Shown: positions 17,334 to 25,331 of the stretch, piece by piece
Layout: every line of letters begins with the position of its first letter
How positions within the stretch are numbered: the first letter of the stretch is position 1
Origin: Bacteroidota bacterium
Lineage (GTDB): Bacteria; Bacteroidota; Bacteroidia; Chitinophagales; Chitinophagaceae
Direction: 5' to 3'
Assembly (NCBI GenBank): GCA_023386045.1
Contig: JAEWKK010000010.1
Coordinates: forward strand, 62,001 to 126,000
DNA: 64,000 nt
Notes under the pieces: generated by a model
What the model saw: the letters and a program-made list of their open reading frames with translations, nothing else
The model's database searches: none
Told to the model about the DNA's origin: nothing
Program-made: the position numbers and the translations under genes

Positions 17334-18236
17334 TTAGAAATAACCCACGTTTTTTCTTTTTTCCATGGCAGCTTCTGAACGCTTGTCATCAATACGGGCA
17401 CCACGCTCTGAAATGGTAGCAGCTCTTATTTCTTCGATGATGGAATCAATATGTACCGCCTCTGAAAGAACAGCAGCCGTGCAGGTCATATCACCTACAG
17501 TTCTGAAACGAACCGTTGCTTCAAAAGGAATTTCCTCTTCGGTAGTATTGAGGAAGCTGGAATGTGGCCAGTACAATCCATCGCGTTCGATGATCAATCT
17601 TTGATGCGAGTAATAAATGGAAGGAATTTCCAGCTTTTCTTCACGGATATAATTCCACACATCGAGCTCAGTCCAGTTGGAGATCGGAAAAACACGAACA
17701 TTCTCTCCAACATGTATCCTTCCATTCAGCATATCGAAAAGTTCAGGCCTTTGCTTTTTGGCATCCCATTGGCCAAAGTCATCACGAACAGAAAACACTC
17801 TTTCTTTGGCGCGGGCTTTTTCTTCATCCCGTCTTGCACCACCCATGCAGGCATCCAATTTCATTTCTTCAATGGCATCGAGCAGCGTGACGGTTTGAAG
17901 CACATTGCGACTGGCATATTTTCCTGTTTCCTCATTTACTTTTCCTGCATCGATGGAATCCTGCACATAACGCACGATGAGCTGCATGCCGGTATGTGCA
18001 GCTAACCAGTCGCGGAACACAATGGTTTCTTCAAAATTATGTCCAGTATCGATGTGCAACATGGGGAAAGGAACACGCGCCGGATAAAATGCCTTACGTG
18101 CCAGGTGCACCATTACAATGGAATCCTTTCCCCCGGAAAATAAAAGAGCAGGCCTTTCAAATTGAGCAGCCACTTCTCTCATGATGTATATGGCTTCGTC
18201 TTCCAGGGCGCGGGGAAAAACAGGTTGATCAATCAT
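17334..18236 (-). CDS. cysD: sulfate adenylyltransferase subunit 2 (CysD)
   Basis: This 300-residue catalytic subunit joins ATP and sulfate to make APS. It has the PP-loop SGGKDSIVMVHLARKAF (about residues 34-50), HIDTGHNFEE, and MGGARRDEEKARAKERVFS, all CysD signatures, and ends in the conserved RxxxMEKRKNVGYF tail. I start at ATG 18236 (MIDQPVFPRALEDEAI); a frame extending to 18293 would overlap cysH by 50 bp. It is 5 bp after cysH and 9 bp before the permease, in one operon. Confidence 0.95.
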   Translation of the reverse strand: MIDQPVFPRALEDEAIYIMREVAAQFERPALLFSGGKDSIVMVHLARKAFYPARVPFPMLHIDTGHNFEETIVFRDWLAAHTGMQLIVRYVQDSIDAGKVNEETGKYASRNVLQTVTLLDAIEEMKLDACMGGARRDEEKARAKERVFSVRDDFGQWDAKKQRPELFDMLNGRIHVGENVRVFPISNWTELDVWNYIREEKLEIPSIYYSHQRLIIERDGLYWPHSSFLNTTEEEIPFEATVRFRTVGDMTCTAAVLSEAVHIDSIIEEIRAATISERGARIDDKRSEAAMEKRKNVGYF

Positions 18237-18241
18237 AGTAT

Positions 18242-18940
18242 TTATTTTACAAGGTGCAGTCCACATTCTTTGTGTGAGGTTTCCCACCACCATCTGCCTG
18301 CACGCGGATCTTCACCTACTTCAATGGCGCGGGTGCAGGGCGCGCAGCCAATACTTACAAAACCCTTTTCGTGTAGTGGATTGCAGGGAACATTGTATTT
18401 GCTTATGTATTGAATGATGTCATCGAATGACCAGTGCAGGAGTGGATTGATCTTATAGATCTCTTTATCATCCAGCCATTCCACCATGGGAATTTGATTG
18501 CGATGACTGGTTTGGGCAGCGCGAAGACCCGTGATCCAGACCTTTGTCTGCTGTAAGGCCCTGTTAAGAGGCTCCACTTTACGAATATGGCAGCAAAGCT
18601 GTCTTTGCTGAACAGAATCATAAAAAAGATTGACACCATTTTCGGTCACCATTTTTTCAACTGAAGCAGTATCGGGGAAATATACTGTTATTGGTACCTG
18701 GTATCTGGCCCTGGTTTTTTCTATGGTTTCATAAGTTTCATTAAACAACCTGCCTGTATCTATTGTAAAGATGTTTATGGGTATTTGATTTCTTGACAGG
18801 ATATCGGTAAGCACCTGGTCTTCCTGTCCAAATGAAGAAGAAAACTTTACAGCATTTGGAAAGAGGTGCGCAAGTTCAGACAAAGCATCTTCTATAGACC
18901 TTGATTGAAAAAGCGAGTGTAATTTTTCTAATTGTTCCAT
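18242..18940 (-). CDS. cysH: assimilatory APS reductase (CysH, 4Fe-4S type)
   Basis: The 232-residue enzyme reduces APS to sulfite using thioredoxin. It has the PP-loop-like SSSFGQEDQVL (residues 34-44), the TIDTGRLF segment, the cysteine set Cys116-Cys117 and Cys199-Ala-Pro-Cys202 that ligates a [4Fe-4S] cluster in APS reductases, and the C-terminal ECGLH with catalytic Cys226. The CC plus CxxC pairs mark it as APS-type rather than the cluster-free PAPS reductase of enterobacteria, so no APS kinase is needed. It heads the cysH-cysD-permease-cysN unit. Sulfite reductase is not in the window. Confidence 0.93.
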   Translation of the reverse strand: MEQLEKLHSLFQSRSIEDALSELAHLFPNAVKFSSSFGQEDQVLTDILSRNQIPINIFTIDTGRLFNETYETIEKTRARYQVPITVYFPDTASVEKMVTENGVNLFYDSVQQRQLCCHIRKVEPLNRALQQTKVWITGLRAAQTSHRNQIPMVEWLDDKEIYKINPLLHWSFDDIIQYISKYNVPCNPLHEKGFVSIGCAPCTRAIEVGEDPRAGRWWWETSHKECGLHLVK

Positions 18941-19015
18941 TCAATAATTATTGGGCATACGATGGCCATTCATGATGTACTCATGTTCAGATAGCAGCAA
19001 GCAGGAAGGAAAAAA

Positions 19016-19654
19016 TTAATTTTCCTCAGGTACAGGTGTATAGCGCAGGTAAGGCTTTACCACCTTAACACCTTTGGGAAATTTCTTCATGGCATCTTCT
19101 GTGGATACAGAGAGCGACACGATCGCATCTTCACCAGGTTGCCAGTTGGCAGGTGTAGCCAGACTGTATTTAGAGGTAAGCTGTAAAGAATCGATCACCC
19201 TTAGCACTTCGTTGAAATTTCTTCCGGTAGAAGCAGGATAAGTGATGATCAGCTTCACTGTTTTATCGGGACCAATAATAAAAAGAGAACGTACGGTAGC
19301 TGTTGCTGATGCATTAGGATGGATCATATCATACAGTGTTGCTACCTCTTTGTTTTCATCAGCAATGATGGGGAAGTCAACCGTGCAATGCTGGGTTTCA
19401 TTGATATCATTTCTCCAGCCATAGTGTTGATCCAGGGGGTCAATGCTCACTGCCAGCACTTTTACATTTCGTTTTTTGAATTCATCTTTCAGAAGGGCCG
19501 TTCTTCCCAGTTCTGTAGTGCACACAGGTGTATAATCAGCGGGGTGAGAAAATAAAACGCCCCAGCTGTTGCCGAGGTATTCATAAAAATCAATCACTCC
19601 TTCCGTGGTTTGCGCTTTAAAATTGGGCGCAACATCTCCTAGACGTAATGACAT
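19016..19654 (-). CDS. 1-Cys (Prx6-type) peroxiredoxin
   Basis: The 212-residue protein has the peroxidatic motif HPADYTPVCTTELG with Cys45, and the long Prx6-group C-terminal domain (PANWQPGEDAIVSLSV, then LRYTPVPEEN). No resolving cysteine is evident, so it is of 1-Cys type. It reduces hydrogen peroxide and organic hydroperoxides in the cytoplasm. It lies between the Rrf2-type regulator and cysH on the same strand, which ties peroxide defence to cysteine supply; gaps of about 75 bp on each side leave room for separate promoters. Start is ATG at 19654. Confidence 0.92.
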   Translation of the reverse strand: MSLRLGDVAPNFKAQTTEGVIDFYEYLGNSWGVLFSHPADYTPVCTTELGRTALLKDEFKKRNVKVLAVSIDPLDQHYGWRNDINETQHCTVDFPIIADENKEVATLYDMIHPNASATATVRSLFIIGPDKTVKLIITYPASTGRNFNEVLRVIDSLQLTSKYSLATPANWQPGEDAIVSLSVSTEDAMKKFPKGVKVVKPYLRYTPVPEEN

Positions 19655-19729
19655 ACTATGAAGTTTTAATTGAGCCGTGAAATTAGGCCAAAGGTTATAT
19701 CCTACAAAATTAGTAGAGTATGATTATTG

Positions 19730-20152
19730 TCATAAGTTTTCCTGCCCCGAGGCAAGGTCTGCCAGCGTTTTATTTTCCAGAATGTGGAGTGTGGCGTCTC
19801 TTACCTCCGCCATGATCTCGTGGAGACCGCAGTTACCTTCATCGCAGTAGCTGCATTTTTCATAGAAGTAAAGGCTCACGCAGGGCAGCATGGCGATGGG
19901 GCCATTGACGATGCGCACCACAGTAGCGATTGAAGTTTCTGAAGGGTCTTCTTTGATATAGTAACCGCCCCCCTTTCCTTTCTTGCTTTCCAGAATACCG
20001 GCTTTCTTTAGTTCCAGAAGAATATTCTCCAGGAATTTAAGCGGTATGTTTTTTTGGATGGCAATATCTGAAATGAGGACAGGACCCTGCTGGTAATGAT
20101 CAACCAGGTGGGTTAGTGCCCTGAATGCATATTGCGCTTTATTGGAAAGCAT
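19730..20152 (-). CDS. Rrf2-family transcriptional regulator
   Basis: This 140-residue winged-helix protein begins MLSNKAQYAFRALTHLV, continues with the helix-turn-helix ISDIAIQKNIPLKFLENILLELKKAG and the wing GKGGGYYI, all Rrf2 family marks. The C-terminal half holds four cysteines (PCVSLYFYEKCSYCDEGNC, about residues 90-108). In relatives such as IscR and NsrR cysteines here bind an Fe-S cluster, while CymR uses the cysteine synthase partner. The spacing differs from IscR, so cluster binding is only a possibility. Its position upstream of a peroxiredoxin and the cys genes suggests it controls them. Start ATG 20152 lies 2 bp after the OsmC stop. Confidence 0.88.
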   Translation of the reverse strand: MLSNKAQYAFRALTHLVDHYQQGPVLISDIAIQKNIPLKFLENILLELKKAGILESKKGKGGGYYIKEDPSETSIATVVRIVNGPIAMLPCVSLYFYEKCSYCDEGNCGLHEIMAEVRDATLHILENKTLADLASGQENL

Positions 20153-20154
20153 GA

Positions 20155-20553
20155 TTAATTCTTTTCCTCCCTGAGAGTAATGGTGTATTTAATTGGCGCA
20201 GATTTTTTGAGCATGGCAGCCACACCGCAGTATTTATCAAGCGAAAGGTCAATGGCTTTCTGCACTTTGGCTCTGTTCTCTTCGGGTGTGGTAAGAATAT
20301 AGTTGATGTGTATTTGCCTGAATACTCTGGGGTGTTCTTCTGTTTGCGCGGCTTCAATTTCAATTTGCAGGTCTGCAAAGGGCACACGCATTTTTTCAAG
20401 AATGTCAACGATATCGATACCGGTGCATCCTGCCAGTCCGGAAAGCAGAAGAGCTTTGGGGCTAAAGCCAGCCTTACCATCCAGTTCAATATTTGCCTGA
20501 TGATAAGTGGAATCAAAAGCCTGTCCGCTCTTCCAGGTTGTTATTGTTTTCAT
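20155..20553 (-). CDS. OsmC/Ohr-family protein
   Basis: The 132-residue protein has the OsmC-fold landmarks: an N-terminal antiparallel sheet, the peroxidatic cysteine in LAGCTGIDIVDILEKMR (about residues 40-56) and a second cysteine in DKYCGVAAML. The family includes organic hydroperoxide reductases and YhfA-like proteins of unclear role. It is followed within 2 bp by the Rrf2 regulator, so the two are co-transcribed and probably share the thiol or peroxide-stress theme of the downstream peroxiredoxin. Start is ATG at 20553. Confidence 0.88.
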   Translation of the reverse strand: MKTITTWKSGQAFDSTYHQANIELDGKAGFSPKALLLSGLAGCTGIDIVDILEKMRVPFADLQIEIEAAQTEEHPRVFRQIHINYILTTPEENRAKVQKAIDLSLDKYCGVAAMLKKSAPIKYTITLREEKN

Positions 20554-20565
20554 GGAGCAAATATA

Positions 20566-20605
20566 GTGAGTAGTGAGTGGTGAGTAGTGAGTGGTGAGTA
20601 GTGAC
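20566..20605. repeat. heptad repeat, reverse orientation (TAGTGAG/TGGTGAG)
   Basis: About five 7-bp units alternate TAGTGAG and TGGTGAG. This is the reverse complement of the CTCACYA repeat at 6849-6906 and 12661-12720. It starts shortly upstream of the OsmC start. Confidence 0.8.
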
Positions 20606-20842
20606 GGGTTAGTGGCGACGGTTCCTGGTGATCATTGTGATGCTAAAATTGTTAAGAGCGGGAAACATTACGAGAGTGGGAATGAACAACCGTTCGCCCT
20701 GTAAGTGAGCCGCAACACAAAGACCACGGAGTACCACAGAGTGCACAATGGTAAAGTTTCAAAGGCTTAGTTGATTCGTTAATGAATTAAGAATTTGTTT
20801 CCCTGTAAGAGTTGTTCTCCTGTATGGATGACAAGAAGTCTA

Positions 20843-21340
20843 TTACCCCTGATGCAGTTCTTTCAATAAATCATCGAGATCAAGAGTATGGGTATACATG
20901 TCTATTGAACCATCAGATTTTGTGGGCCATAGTTCTTTGGGCCGGTCATAATATAACTCTACACCATTTCCATCGGGGTCGTCGAGGTAGAGGGCTTCTG
21001 ATACTCCATGATCGCTGGCACCGGTTAGTGGATAATTTGCTTTGAGCAGGCGATAATAAATCATTGCAAAGTCTTTCCTGGTGGGATAAAGGATGGCAGT
21101 ATGATAAAGTCCTACTCCATTCTTTGAAGCAGGAGGCGCATCTTTACTATGCCATGTGTTCAAACCGATATGGTGATGATAACCACCGGCTGAAATGAAT
21201 GCTGCCTGGGTTCCATACATCGTAGTAAGTTCAAACCCCAGCAAGTCGCGGTAAAAACCAAGTGCTCGTTCAAGGTCTGCAACTTTAAGATGCACATGCC
21301 CAATCCTTGTTTGCGGAGGAATGATGTAATCTTCATTCAT
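20843..21340 (-). CDS. VOC-family (glyoxalase/extradiol dioxygenase-like) protein
   Basis: From ATG 21340 the product has 165 residues in two beta-alpha-beta-beta-beta modules: RIGHVHLKVADLERALGFYRDLLGFEL (residues 12-38) and GLYHTAILYPTRKDFAMIYYRLL (about 86-108). Candidate metal ligands are His in GHVHLKV, His in YHTAIL and Glu in NGVELYYD. It resembles the N-terminal half of CatE-type catechol 2,3-dioxygenases, but its real substrate is unknown; VOC proteins also include glyoxalases and antibiotic-resistance proteins. The frame extends to 21439, but the extra part reads intergenic DNA. It lies upstream-to-downstream behind the CDF gene, with no pathway neighbours. Confidence 0.75.
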   Translation of the reverse strand: MNEDYIIPPQTRIGHVHLKVADLERALGFYRDLLGFELTTMYGTQAAFISAGGYHHHIGLNTWHSKDAPPASKNGVGLYHTAILYPTRKDFAMIYYRLLKANYPLTGASDHGVSEALYLDDPDGNGVELYYDRPKELWPTKSDGSIDMYTHTLDLDDLLKELHQG

Positions 21341-21418
21341 AAAAAAGCATTTTATGATTTGAAACTGTGAATCTCTCACCATTTGCCTAAAAGACAAAGG
21401 AGTTAAGCCAACTGTTAT

Positions 21419-21471
21419 ATGCCATCTGCCATCTGCCAATGAACTATGAACTATTATCTATGATCTATGAA
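21419..21471. repeat. heptad repeats GCCATCT / AACTATG overlapping the CDF stop codon
   Basis: Two GCCATCT units are followed by AACTATG, ATCTATG and similar heptads. The last unit contains the CTA (minus-strand TAG) that ends the adjacent transporter gene, so the repeat begins inside the coding end. Confidence 0.7.
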
Positions 21472-22487
21472 CCCTCCTCCACCACATCCTTCAAACTATG
21501 CTTCTCATTTTGCAAGGCATTGTCGAGTGTCCATTCCAGCCTTTCTTTAAAGCGGTGTTGTCTTACAGGACAATCATCCTTTTCACAGATATGGCATTGA
21601 AAATAAAGGCAGCCATCTGTATGTACAAAGAGTTCGAGTGTTTCTCCAAAATTGGTGCGAATAAGTTTGGCGAGGGTATCTATTTCGGCATGGGCCTGGT
21701 GAATATTGAGATACCAGGGAACAGTCATATGGCAGTCAACATGCAATACGTTTCCGTATTTGATCACACGGAGGTTGTGCATATCGATCCAGTTTTGCTT
21801 TTTGTTTTTTTCTATCAGACTCACCATCTTCTCCAGCAGTTCCATGTCTGCTTCATCCATGATACCTGAAAGTGAAGTGCGGATGATCCTGTAACCGGTA
21901 TAGATGATGAACAAGCCAAATGCACCAGCTACTACGGCATCAATCCAGAGCAATCCGGTAAGGGAGATCAGAACCAAACCTGCAATGATTGCCAGGGTGG
22001 AATAAGTATCTGCCTGCAAATGTTTACCGCTTGCTGTTAATGCCAGCGATCCAGTATGCTTACCCTGTCTTCTTGCAATAAAACCCATGATCCAGTTGAC
22101 AACAGCCGTGCTGGCCACAAGGATGATACCCAGATCCAGTTGTTCTACTCCGCTTGGGTAAATTAGTTTTTCAGCTGCATTATAAATGATCAGGATTCCA
22201 GCTGAAAGTATCAATGTTCCTTCAACAGCTGCTGAAATAAATTCTGCCTTACCATGACCATAGGGATGATCCTTGTCCCTGGGCTTGGAAGAAACATAAA
22301 GACTATACAGACCGATAAATCCCGCTACCACATTTACTATGCTCTCAAGAGCATCGGTAAGAATAGAAACAGAATTGGTAAGATAATAAGCGGTGAACTT
22401 GGCAATCAACAGCAGCGATGAAACAATAGCGATCCATCGCTGCAATTGCACATTGCGCTTTTTTTCTTTTGATGCATCAACTGTCAA
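21465..22487 (-). CDS. cation diffusion facilitator with Cys-rich tail
   Basis: The roughly 340-residue protein is a CDF metal/proton antiporter of the inner membrane, exporting Zn, Fe, Co or similar divalent ions. Six helices fill residues 15-215; SILTDALESIVNVVAGF and DHPYGHGKAEFISAAVEG are the family signatures, with the TM2 and TM5 acidic metal residues in TDALES and LQADTYS. The cytoplasmic domain follows. The tail has four cysteines (GCLYFQCHICEKDDCP), an added motif that may bind metal. The start is unsettled: the visible candidate at 22487 is TTG and no ATG lies near the N-terminus. Its stop lies in a heptad repeat. Confidence 0.85.
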   Translation of the reverse strand: MTVDASKEKKRNVQLQRWIAIVSSLLLIAKFTAYYLTNSVSILTDALESIVNVVAGFIGLYSLYVSSKPRDKDHPYGHGKAEFISAAVEGTLILSAGILIIYNAAEKLIYPSGVEQLDLGIILVASTAVVNWIMGFIARRQGKHTGSLALTASGKHLQADTYSTLAIIAGLVLISLTGLLWIDAVVAGAFGLFIIYTGYRIIRTSLSGIMDEADMELLEKMVSLIEKNKKQNWIDMHNLRVIKYGNVLHVDCHMTVPWYLNIHQAHAEIDTLAKLIRTNFGETLELFVHTDGCLYFQCHICEKDDCPVRQHRFKERLEWTLDNALQNEKHSLKDVVEEGS

Positions 22488-22506
22488 ACCGGAAAGTTTA
22501 GGGCCA

Positions 22507-23250
22507 TTAAATCGCTGAAGTGTAACGCTCCTGGATATAGTCCCAGTTCACCACCTTCCACCAGTTATTGATATAATCAGGGCGCTTATTCTGATAACGC
22601 AGGTAATAAGCGTGTTCCCAAACATCAAGACCTAAAAGTGGGAAACCTTTGATATCAGCGACATCCATCAAGGGATTGTCCTGGTTGGGTGTAGAACCGA
22701 TCCTCAGTTTCTTATCAGCATCTACTACCAGCCATGCCCAGCCGCTTCCAAAACGGTTCTTACCTGCATCGCTGAATTGTGTTTTGAAAGCATCAAAGGA
22801 ACCAAAGCTTTCATCAATAGCGGTAGCCAGTTTGCCTGATGGAGTCATATCATTCTTTGGTGACATACACTTCCAGAACAGTTCATGGTTGTAATGACCA
22901 CCTCCATTGTTACGCACTGTAGTTGAGTATTTGGAAACCCTGCGCAGCACATCTTCCAGTGGTTTGGAACTGTCGATGTTTTCATTCTTTGCAGCAGTCT
23001 GCAAATTGCTGGCATAACCTGCCGCATGTTTGGTATAGTGGATCTCCATTGTAATTCCATCAATGGCTTCGTTAAGTGCATTATAGGAATAAGGCAAAGG
23101 AGTTTGCTGAAAGCCGGTATTGAATTTACCGGAGCCCGAAGTAACTTTTGAAGCAGAACAGCCAGTTAATAAACCTGAACCGAGATAAAGTCCAAGGCCT
23201 GCCATTCCTGTGTTAAGAAGAAAATCTCTTCTGGATGTAGGAACTGCCAT
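22507..23250 (-). CDS. exported Fe/Mn superoxide dismutase with Tat/lipoprotein signal
   Basis: The 247-residue protein is a superoxide dismutase of the Fe/Mn family: metal ligands are visible in EIHYTKHAAGY, GGGHYNHELFW and the DVWEHAYYL motif. Unusually for this family it has an N-terminal export signal, SRRDFLLN (twin-arginine) followed by a hydrophobic stretch and LLTGCSAS, a lipobox with a candidate lipidated cysteine at about residue 31. So it should be folded in the cytoplasm, exported by Tat and anchored facing the periplasm, where it would remove superoxide. A tatA gene lies at 30.4 kb. I use ATG 23250; a TTG at 23265 would add five residues. Confidence 0.9.
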   Translation of the reverse strand: MAVPTSRRDFLLNTGMAGLGLYLGSGLLTGCSASKVTSGSGKFNTGFQQTPLPYSYNALNEAIDGITMEIHYTKHAAGYASNLQTAAKNENIDSSKPLEDVLRRVSKYSTTVRNNGGGHYNHELFWKCMSPKNDMTPSGKLATAIDESFGSFDAFKTQFSDAGKNRFGSGWAWLVVDADKKLRIGSTPNQDNPLMDVADIKGFPLLGLDVWEHAYYLRYQNKRPDYINNWWKVVNWDYIQERYTSAI

Positions 23251-23278
23251 AGAATTTTTTTTCAAAAGTAGGCAATAC

Positions 23279-24688
23279 TCATGCCTTTCGGCGACGCAAT
23301 TTGCGCCAGAAGCGATAATAGGATTCTTTATTGAAGATCTGTGAGTCCTTCAATGCTTTGTAAGTAAGGAAGAGTCCGAGTGGTAAAAGGATCAGGGTAG
23401 AAAGCCACATACCCAGCACGGGATCTATTGAACCTTCCTTCGCAGATTTTTCTCCGGTGTTGTTGGTGAAATAGAAAAGCATAAAGAAGCCGATGGCAAA
23501 AACAAGCGGGCTTCCCAATCCACCTTTGCGTATGATGGAACCAAGAGGAGCACCAATCAGAAAGAGCACGAGGCAGGCCAGGGATAGAGAGATTTTCCTA
23601 TGCCATTCGATCTGGTGCTGACGCAGGATTTTCTTTTGTGCTTTTACATCCGTAATGGAGAGGTCGTTGCTGATCTTGATATTATTCAGCTTATTCAAAA
23701 TTCTCTGTCTAACAGAACCACTGATGCTATCAGGTACCAGTTCATCAAAGTTTTTGATTGAAAGGCTATCAGGTTTTGCACCCCAGTTACTGTCGACCAT
23801 ATTCACAAACTGGAGAGAACCCAGCACATCGCGTCTTACCTTACGGTTATAAGTTTTATCCATCTCGCGAAGCGAATCAATGGCCACGTTCAACTGTCTC
23901 ATACTGAACATACGGAAGTTGCCCCTGTTCACAGAATCGCTGGTACGTTCCTGCATACCCAGGGCACTGATGTCAAACTGTGTGGTGTACTCGCGAAAAC
24001 CAAGCCTGATGTATTCAGGATTTTCATTGTTACCTCTTTCCTCATAACGCCAGCCGTTTTTCAGTGTGAGCTCGAGGTAACGTTTGCTTTCGGATGAACG
24101 CATCACACCCGAAGAAGCCACAATAAAATTATCCTGCAATCCATTTCTTGAATCTTCATAAATGATCACATCCCTTATGACTGTATCATTTTCCTTTTTA
24201 CCCACTTTAATTGCAAAGCGGGGGATCCTGTCGTAAAAAACTCCTTCCTTCAAATCAAAAGAAGGCCTTGAGTTAACGATATCTCCCAATAAAGTTCTTG
24301 ACTTCAACAGGGCAACGGGAATGATGAAATTGGAAAAAGTAAAAGCAATGCCACAGATCACCAGTGTTACAAATAACAAAGGCCTCATAAAACGCAGCAG
24401 GGAAATGCCGGCGGATTTGATAGCCACCAGTTCATAGCTTTCGCCCAGGTTGCCAAAGGTCATGATGGAAGAAAGCAGGACAGCAAGTGGAAGGGCCAGT
24501 GGAACAAGAACAGCGCTCTGGTACCAGATAAATTCCAGTAGCAGGCTGGTGCTGATGCCTTTGCCAACGAAATCATCCACCCAGAGCCAGAAGAACTGCA
24601 TCACCAGTACCATCAGTGTAATGAAGAAGGTGGCGATGAAAGGACCAATAAAAGCTTTGATGACCAGTATATCTAATTTCTTCAGCAC
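23279..24688 (-). CDS. LptF/LptG-family permease (YjgP/YjgQ)
   Basis: The 469-residue inner-membrane protein has three N-terminal helices, a large periplasmic beta-jellyroll region (about residues 130-330) and three C-terminal helices, the layout of LptF and LptG. With LptB these form the ABC transporter that pulls lipopolysaccharide from the inner membrane into the Lpt bridge. The sequence opens LDILVIKAFIGPFIATFFITL and ends with LIGAPLGSIIRKGGLG, typical of the family. I cannot tell LptF from LptG. Start codon is GTG at 24688. It is divergent from the next gene, 22 bp away. Confidence 0.88.
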   Translation of the reverse strand: MLKKLDILVIKAFIGPFIATFFITLMVLVMQFFWLWVDDFVGKGISTSLLLEFIWYQSAVLVPLALPLAVLLSSIMTFGNLGESYELVAIKSAGISLLRFMRPLLFVTLVICGIAFTFSNFIIPVALLKSRTLLGDIVNSRPSFDLKEGVFYDRIPRFAIKVGKKENDTVIRDVIIYEDSRNGLQDNFIVASSGVMRSSESKRYLELTLKNGWRYEERGNNENPEYIRLGFREYTTQFDISALGMQERTSDSVNRGNFRMFSMRQLNVAIDSLREMDKTYNRKVRRDVLGSLQFVNMVDSNWGAKPDSLSIKNFDELVPDSISGSVRQRILNKLNNIKISNDLSITDVKAQKKILRQHQIEWHRKISLSLACLVLFLIGAPLGSIIRKGGLGSPLVFAIGFFMLFYFTNNTGEKSAKEGSIDPVLGMWLSTLILLPLGLFLTYKALKDSQIFNKESYYRFWRKLRRRKA

Positions 24689-24710
24689 GTGGGCTTAATC
24701 GATAATTTTA

Positions 24711-25331
24711 ATGATGGAAGTTTCAAAAATACAGTTTTCAGAGTCAGAGCGGGAACTCATGCAAAATGCAACAATCATTTTAACGAAGAATAGTGTTTTG
24801 GAAAAAATAAAAAACCTGTTGGAGTTATTGCAGGAAGATCAGGTGGAATGGATCAGAAAGGAAGGACATCAAATGGAAGAAGCATTCATCACTTCACCAA
24901 AGATCTCAAGAGGTGAATACTACGAAGGCCTGCCCTATCTCATACTTGATTATCCAAGAAGATCAGGAAGCCAGGAATTATTTTTTATCAGGAATCTTTT
25001 CTGGTGGGGAAATTTTTTCAGTACCACCCTGCACCTAAGTGGCAGGTTCAAGGAATTGTATTTGCCGAAGGTAATGGCTTCATTCAATGACCTGCAGGAT
25101 TATTCCATTGGCATACACGAAGATCCCTGGAAGCACCATTTTGAGAAAGACAATTATGTAGCAGTGAGTACGCTTTCTGAAAAAGCATTCGCTACCATTT
25201 GTGAAAATGGTTCACATCTCAAGCTCGTGAAGGCCATACCATTAAATCAATGGCAGCATGCACGGGAACAATTGATGGAGAACTGGAAGCTGTTGCTGAA
25301 AGTATGTGGCTTAGTTACCAATACGGTGTAA
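24711..25331 (+). CDS. uncharacterised 206-residue protein
   Basis: I do not recognise this family. The protein is soluble, rich in aromatic residues, with segments such as SRGEYYEGLPYLILDYPR and FFIRNLFWWGNFFSTTLHL that look like conserved beta-strands of a compact domain, and a helical N-terminal 60 residues. No signal peptide. It starts at ATG 24711 (or 24714), divergently from the LptF/G gene, and its 3' end overlaps the convergent START-like gene by 21 bp. I believe similar proteins are common in Chitinophagaceae, but that is recollection, not a search. Confidence 0.55.
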   Translation: MMEVSKIQFSESERELMQNATIILTKNSVLEKIKNLLELLQEDQVEWIRKEGHQMEEAFITSPKISRGEYYEGLPYLILDYPRRSGSQELFFIRNLFWWGNFFSTTLHLSGRFKELYLPKVMASFNDLQDYSIGIHEDPWKHHFEKDNYVAVSTLSEKAFATICENGSHLKLVKAIPLNQWQHAREQLMENWKLLLKVCGLVTNTV

